Source: JBKJUK01 sp046590705 (GTDB taxonomy: Bacteria; Acidobacteriota; Thermoanaerobaculia; Gp7-AA8). From it: DNA of 6,331 nucleotides. Shown here one piece after another: positions 5,238 through 6,331 of this stretch. Every line of letters begins with the position of its first letter. The stretch's first letter is position 1. The translations under genes were made by a program, and so were the position numbers. The DNA is taken from contig JBKJUK010000299.1 in NCBI GenBank assembly GCA_046590705.1, forward strand, positions 1 to 6,331, in the 5' to 3' direction. Below the pieces are notes generated by a model. That model was not told the DNA's origin and did not search any database. It was given only the letters and a program-made list of their open reading frames with translations.

Positions 5238-5834
5238 TCACTTCTTCGCATCTCTCTTGACTGTCTTCGTTGCGTTCGTTCCGTCCTTCGACCACTTCAT
5301 GTACTCGGCCGCAGAAATTCGCCCGTCTTTGTCGTCATCGGCGACCGCGAGGATGGAAGAGTGGTGCGCGAGGTAGTCGGCTTCGGTTGCAACTTTCCCC
5401 TTCGTCTTGATTTCGTGGCGCAACTTCCCGGTCTTGTCGTTGTTGACGGCCGTATCGAGTACGTGAAAATGCCTTCTCGACTCCTCGACAATTTCAGCAC
5501 GGTCCCAGATGCCATCTCCGTTACGGTCAGCCGAGGAGAACTTCGCTTTGATGCGTTCGTCGCGCATCTTCTCCATCTGACTCACCCTGGCCGCGCGCGC
5601 TTCCTTCGCGGCTACGTGTGCAGTGGCGAACTCTTCGCGACTGAGCTTGCCGTCGCGATCACGATCGGCGACCTGCGCCCAATGGGCGATCTCCTCGCGG
5701 GTTGCCGAGCCATCGCCATTGCGGTCGAGAGCTGCGAACGATGTGGCGGTGGTGGGAGCTGGAATCTCCTGGGCTTCAACGATGCTGGCGCACGCGACGA
5801 GAAGCGACAGCGACACTACACGGATCAAGACCAT
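5238..5834 (-). CDS. Exported EF-hand calcium-binding protein
   Basis: A 198-residue precursor with four canonical 12-residue EF-hand loops: D37-E48, D57-E68, D103-E114 and D166-E177. Each has acidic or Asn residues at positions 1, 3 and 5, Gly at 6 and Glu at 12. A fifth, degenerate loop around 131-142 keeps Gly at 6 but lacks Glu at 12. The first two hands are adjacent and form a classic pair; a charged, probably helical linker (about 74-98) leads to the rest. The N-terminus is an export signal. Cleavage could be by signal peptidase I after VEA (before Q22), or LVAC ending at C15 could be a lipobox and the protein a lipoprotein. The tail is Lys-rich. The start at 5834 is chosen by its ribosome site; an in-frame ATG at 5873 would put 13 polar residues before the signal. 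Function is probably calcium binding or sensing outside the cytoplasm. The gene is first in a likely two-gene unit with the four-cysteine gene. Confidence 0.88.
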   Translation of the reverse strand: MVLIRVVSLSLLVACASIVEAQEIPAPTTATSFAALDRNGDGSATREEIAHWAQVADRDRDGKLSREEFATAHVAAKEARAARVSQMEKMRDERIKAKFSSADRNGDGIWDRAEIVEESRRHFHVLDTAVNNDKTGKLRHEIKTKGKVATEADYLAHHSSILAVADDDKDGRISAAEYMKWSKDGTNATKTVKRDAKK

Positions 5835-5839
5835 TCGTT

Positions 5840-5844
5840 CTCCT
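5840..5844 (-). promoter_or_regulatory. Ribosome binding site of the EF-hand gene
   Basis: AGGAG on the minus strand lies 5 bases before the ATG at 5834. It selects the start directly ahead of the export signal. Confidence 0.8.
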
Positions 5845-5900
5845 GAACTGAGTTGCGAGTTAGCGTTGCACACCTCCGCACGCCGGGGAGTATTGATTGC

Positions 5901-5908
5901 ATTTTACA
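5901..5908 (-). promoter_or_regulatory. Candidate -10 element for the EF-hand gene pair
   Basis: On the minus strand TAAAAT (5901-5906) matches the -10 consensus at five of six positions and is preceded directly by TG (5907-5908). No good -35 is seen at normal spacing. Transcription would start near 5894, with a leader of about 60 bases. It sits in the 96-bp gap after the stop codon of the upstream gene, which fits an independent promoter for the EF-hand and four-cysteine genes. Confidence 0.35.
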
Positions 5909-5930
5909 CGGGCGAGACAGGCCGTCGGGA

Positions 5931-6331
5931 TCAAGACTCATTGACGACCTGGATCGGCGCACCAGCCAGCGTCACCTGCGTTCCACCGAGAGCTGCGACG
6001 AACTTGATCGTTCCGTCCCTTGACGAACGTTCATCGGCCTTCAGCGCTGCTGAGATGATGGTGGAGTGTGAGTGCAGGAATGCCGACGCGTCCTGCTTTC
6101 CAGCCCAGTGAAAGGCAGCAGCTCTGTGCAGCAGCCGACGCCAATGTTTCTCCTGCGCTCCAGGAGGTTGAATCTCGCGGCTGCCGTTCACGTCAGAGTA
6201 GCTGAGAAAAACCCAGGAGGCGCTCCACCCCAGGGGGAAGGGCAACCCGCTATCGACGAACTCGCGGCTGAGATAGGCGGCCTGCTTCTCATCGCGAATA
6301 GTCGCCTGAGACCACTCCCCCGCCGGCCCGC
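5931..6331 (-). CDS. C-terminal part of an unrecognised protein, running off the window edge
   Basis: The minus-strand frame is open from the right edge of the window to a TGA at 5931-5933, giving the last 132 residues of a longer protein. A TTG at 6243-6245 could be read as a start, but the frame continues upstream of it with protein-like composition (EWSQATIRDEKQAAYLSREF), so I treat the gene as partial. The visible part is soluble-looking, has several Trp residues (including GWSASWVFLSYSD and EKHWRRLLHRAAAFHWAGKQ), an Arg/His-rich central helix, a Ser/Thr/Ala stretch (SHSTIISAALKADERS) and a beta-like end (TIKFVAALGGTQVTLAG). It has no cysteine, transmembrane segment or motif I can assign to a family. 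It lies 96 bp upstream of the EF-hand gene on the same strand; any link is unknown. Confidence 0.6.
   Translation of the reverse strand, partial: GPAGEWSQATIRDEKQAAYLSREFVDSGLPFPLGWSASWVFLSYSDVNGSREIQPPGAQEKHWRRLLHRAAAFHWAGKQDASAFLHSHSTIISAALKADERSSRDGTIKFVAALGGTQVTLAGAPIQVVNES

Noticed and set aside
5187..6111. Plus-strand open frames of 219 and 162 residues opposite the EF-hand gene and the partial gene.
   Set aside because: The minus strand carries unmistakable EF-hand loops in this region; the plus-strand products show no protein family features.

Overview
The window is a G+C-rich bacterial segment holding seven protein genes. Two on the plus strand (93-2866) converge on five on the minus strand (3200-6331). 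Four of the minus-strand products look exported or have outer-membrane character, or sit in that company, and one is a DUF481-type beta-barrel, so the cell is Gram-negative. I cannot name the phylum with confidence. The gene set and the intergenic repeats would suit a soil or water bacterium such as a gammaproteobacterium or an acidobacterium, but this is a guess.

Left part (1-2923), an oxidative-stress locus: a Fur-superfamily repressor of PerR type (93-500) lies directly upstream of a full-length catalase-peroxidase gene katG (611-2866, GTG start). The repressor keeps all five PerR regulatory-metal ligands at exactly the PerR spacing but has lost the structural-zinc cysteines. The 110-bp gap between them holds a perfect 15-bp palindrome that overlaps the best -10 hexamer. 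This is the expected arrangement for metal-dependent, peroxide-relieved repression of katG. A strong rho-independent terminator follows katG.

Middle (2926-3165): a 240-bp palindromic element with 45-bp terminal inverted repeats (42 of 45 positions match), each built of 7-bp tandem units of the form GAACGCA. It starts three bases after the katG terminator and fills most of the space between the convergent genes. It resembles a non-autonomous mobile element or a dispersed intergenic repeat.

Right part (3200-6331, all minus strand): a photoactive yellow protein (PYP) homologue, a single PAS domain with the chromophore-binding Cys; a DUF481 outer-membrane protein; a small secreted four-cysteine protein of unknown function; an exported EF-hand protein with four canonical calcium loops; and the C-terminal 132 residues of an unrecognised protein that runs off the right edge. 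The four-cysteine and EF-hand genes are 62 bp apart and are probably co-transcribed. The most unusual items are the PYP homologue, the cysteine-poor PerR with its operator, and the inverted-repeat element. I see no phage, CRISPR, transposase, tRNA or rRNA gene.
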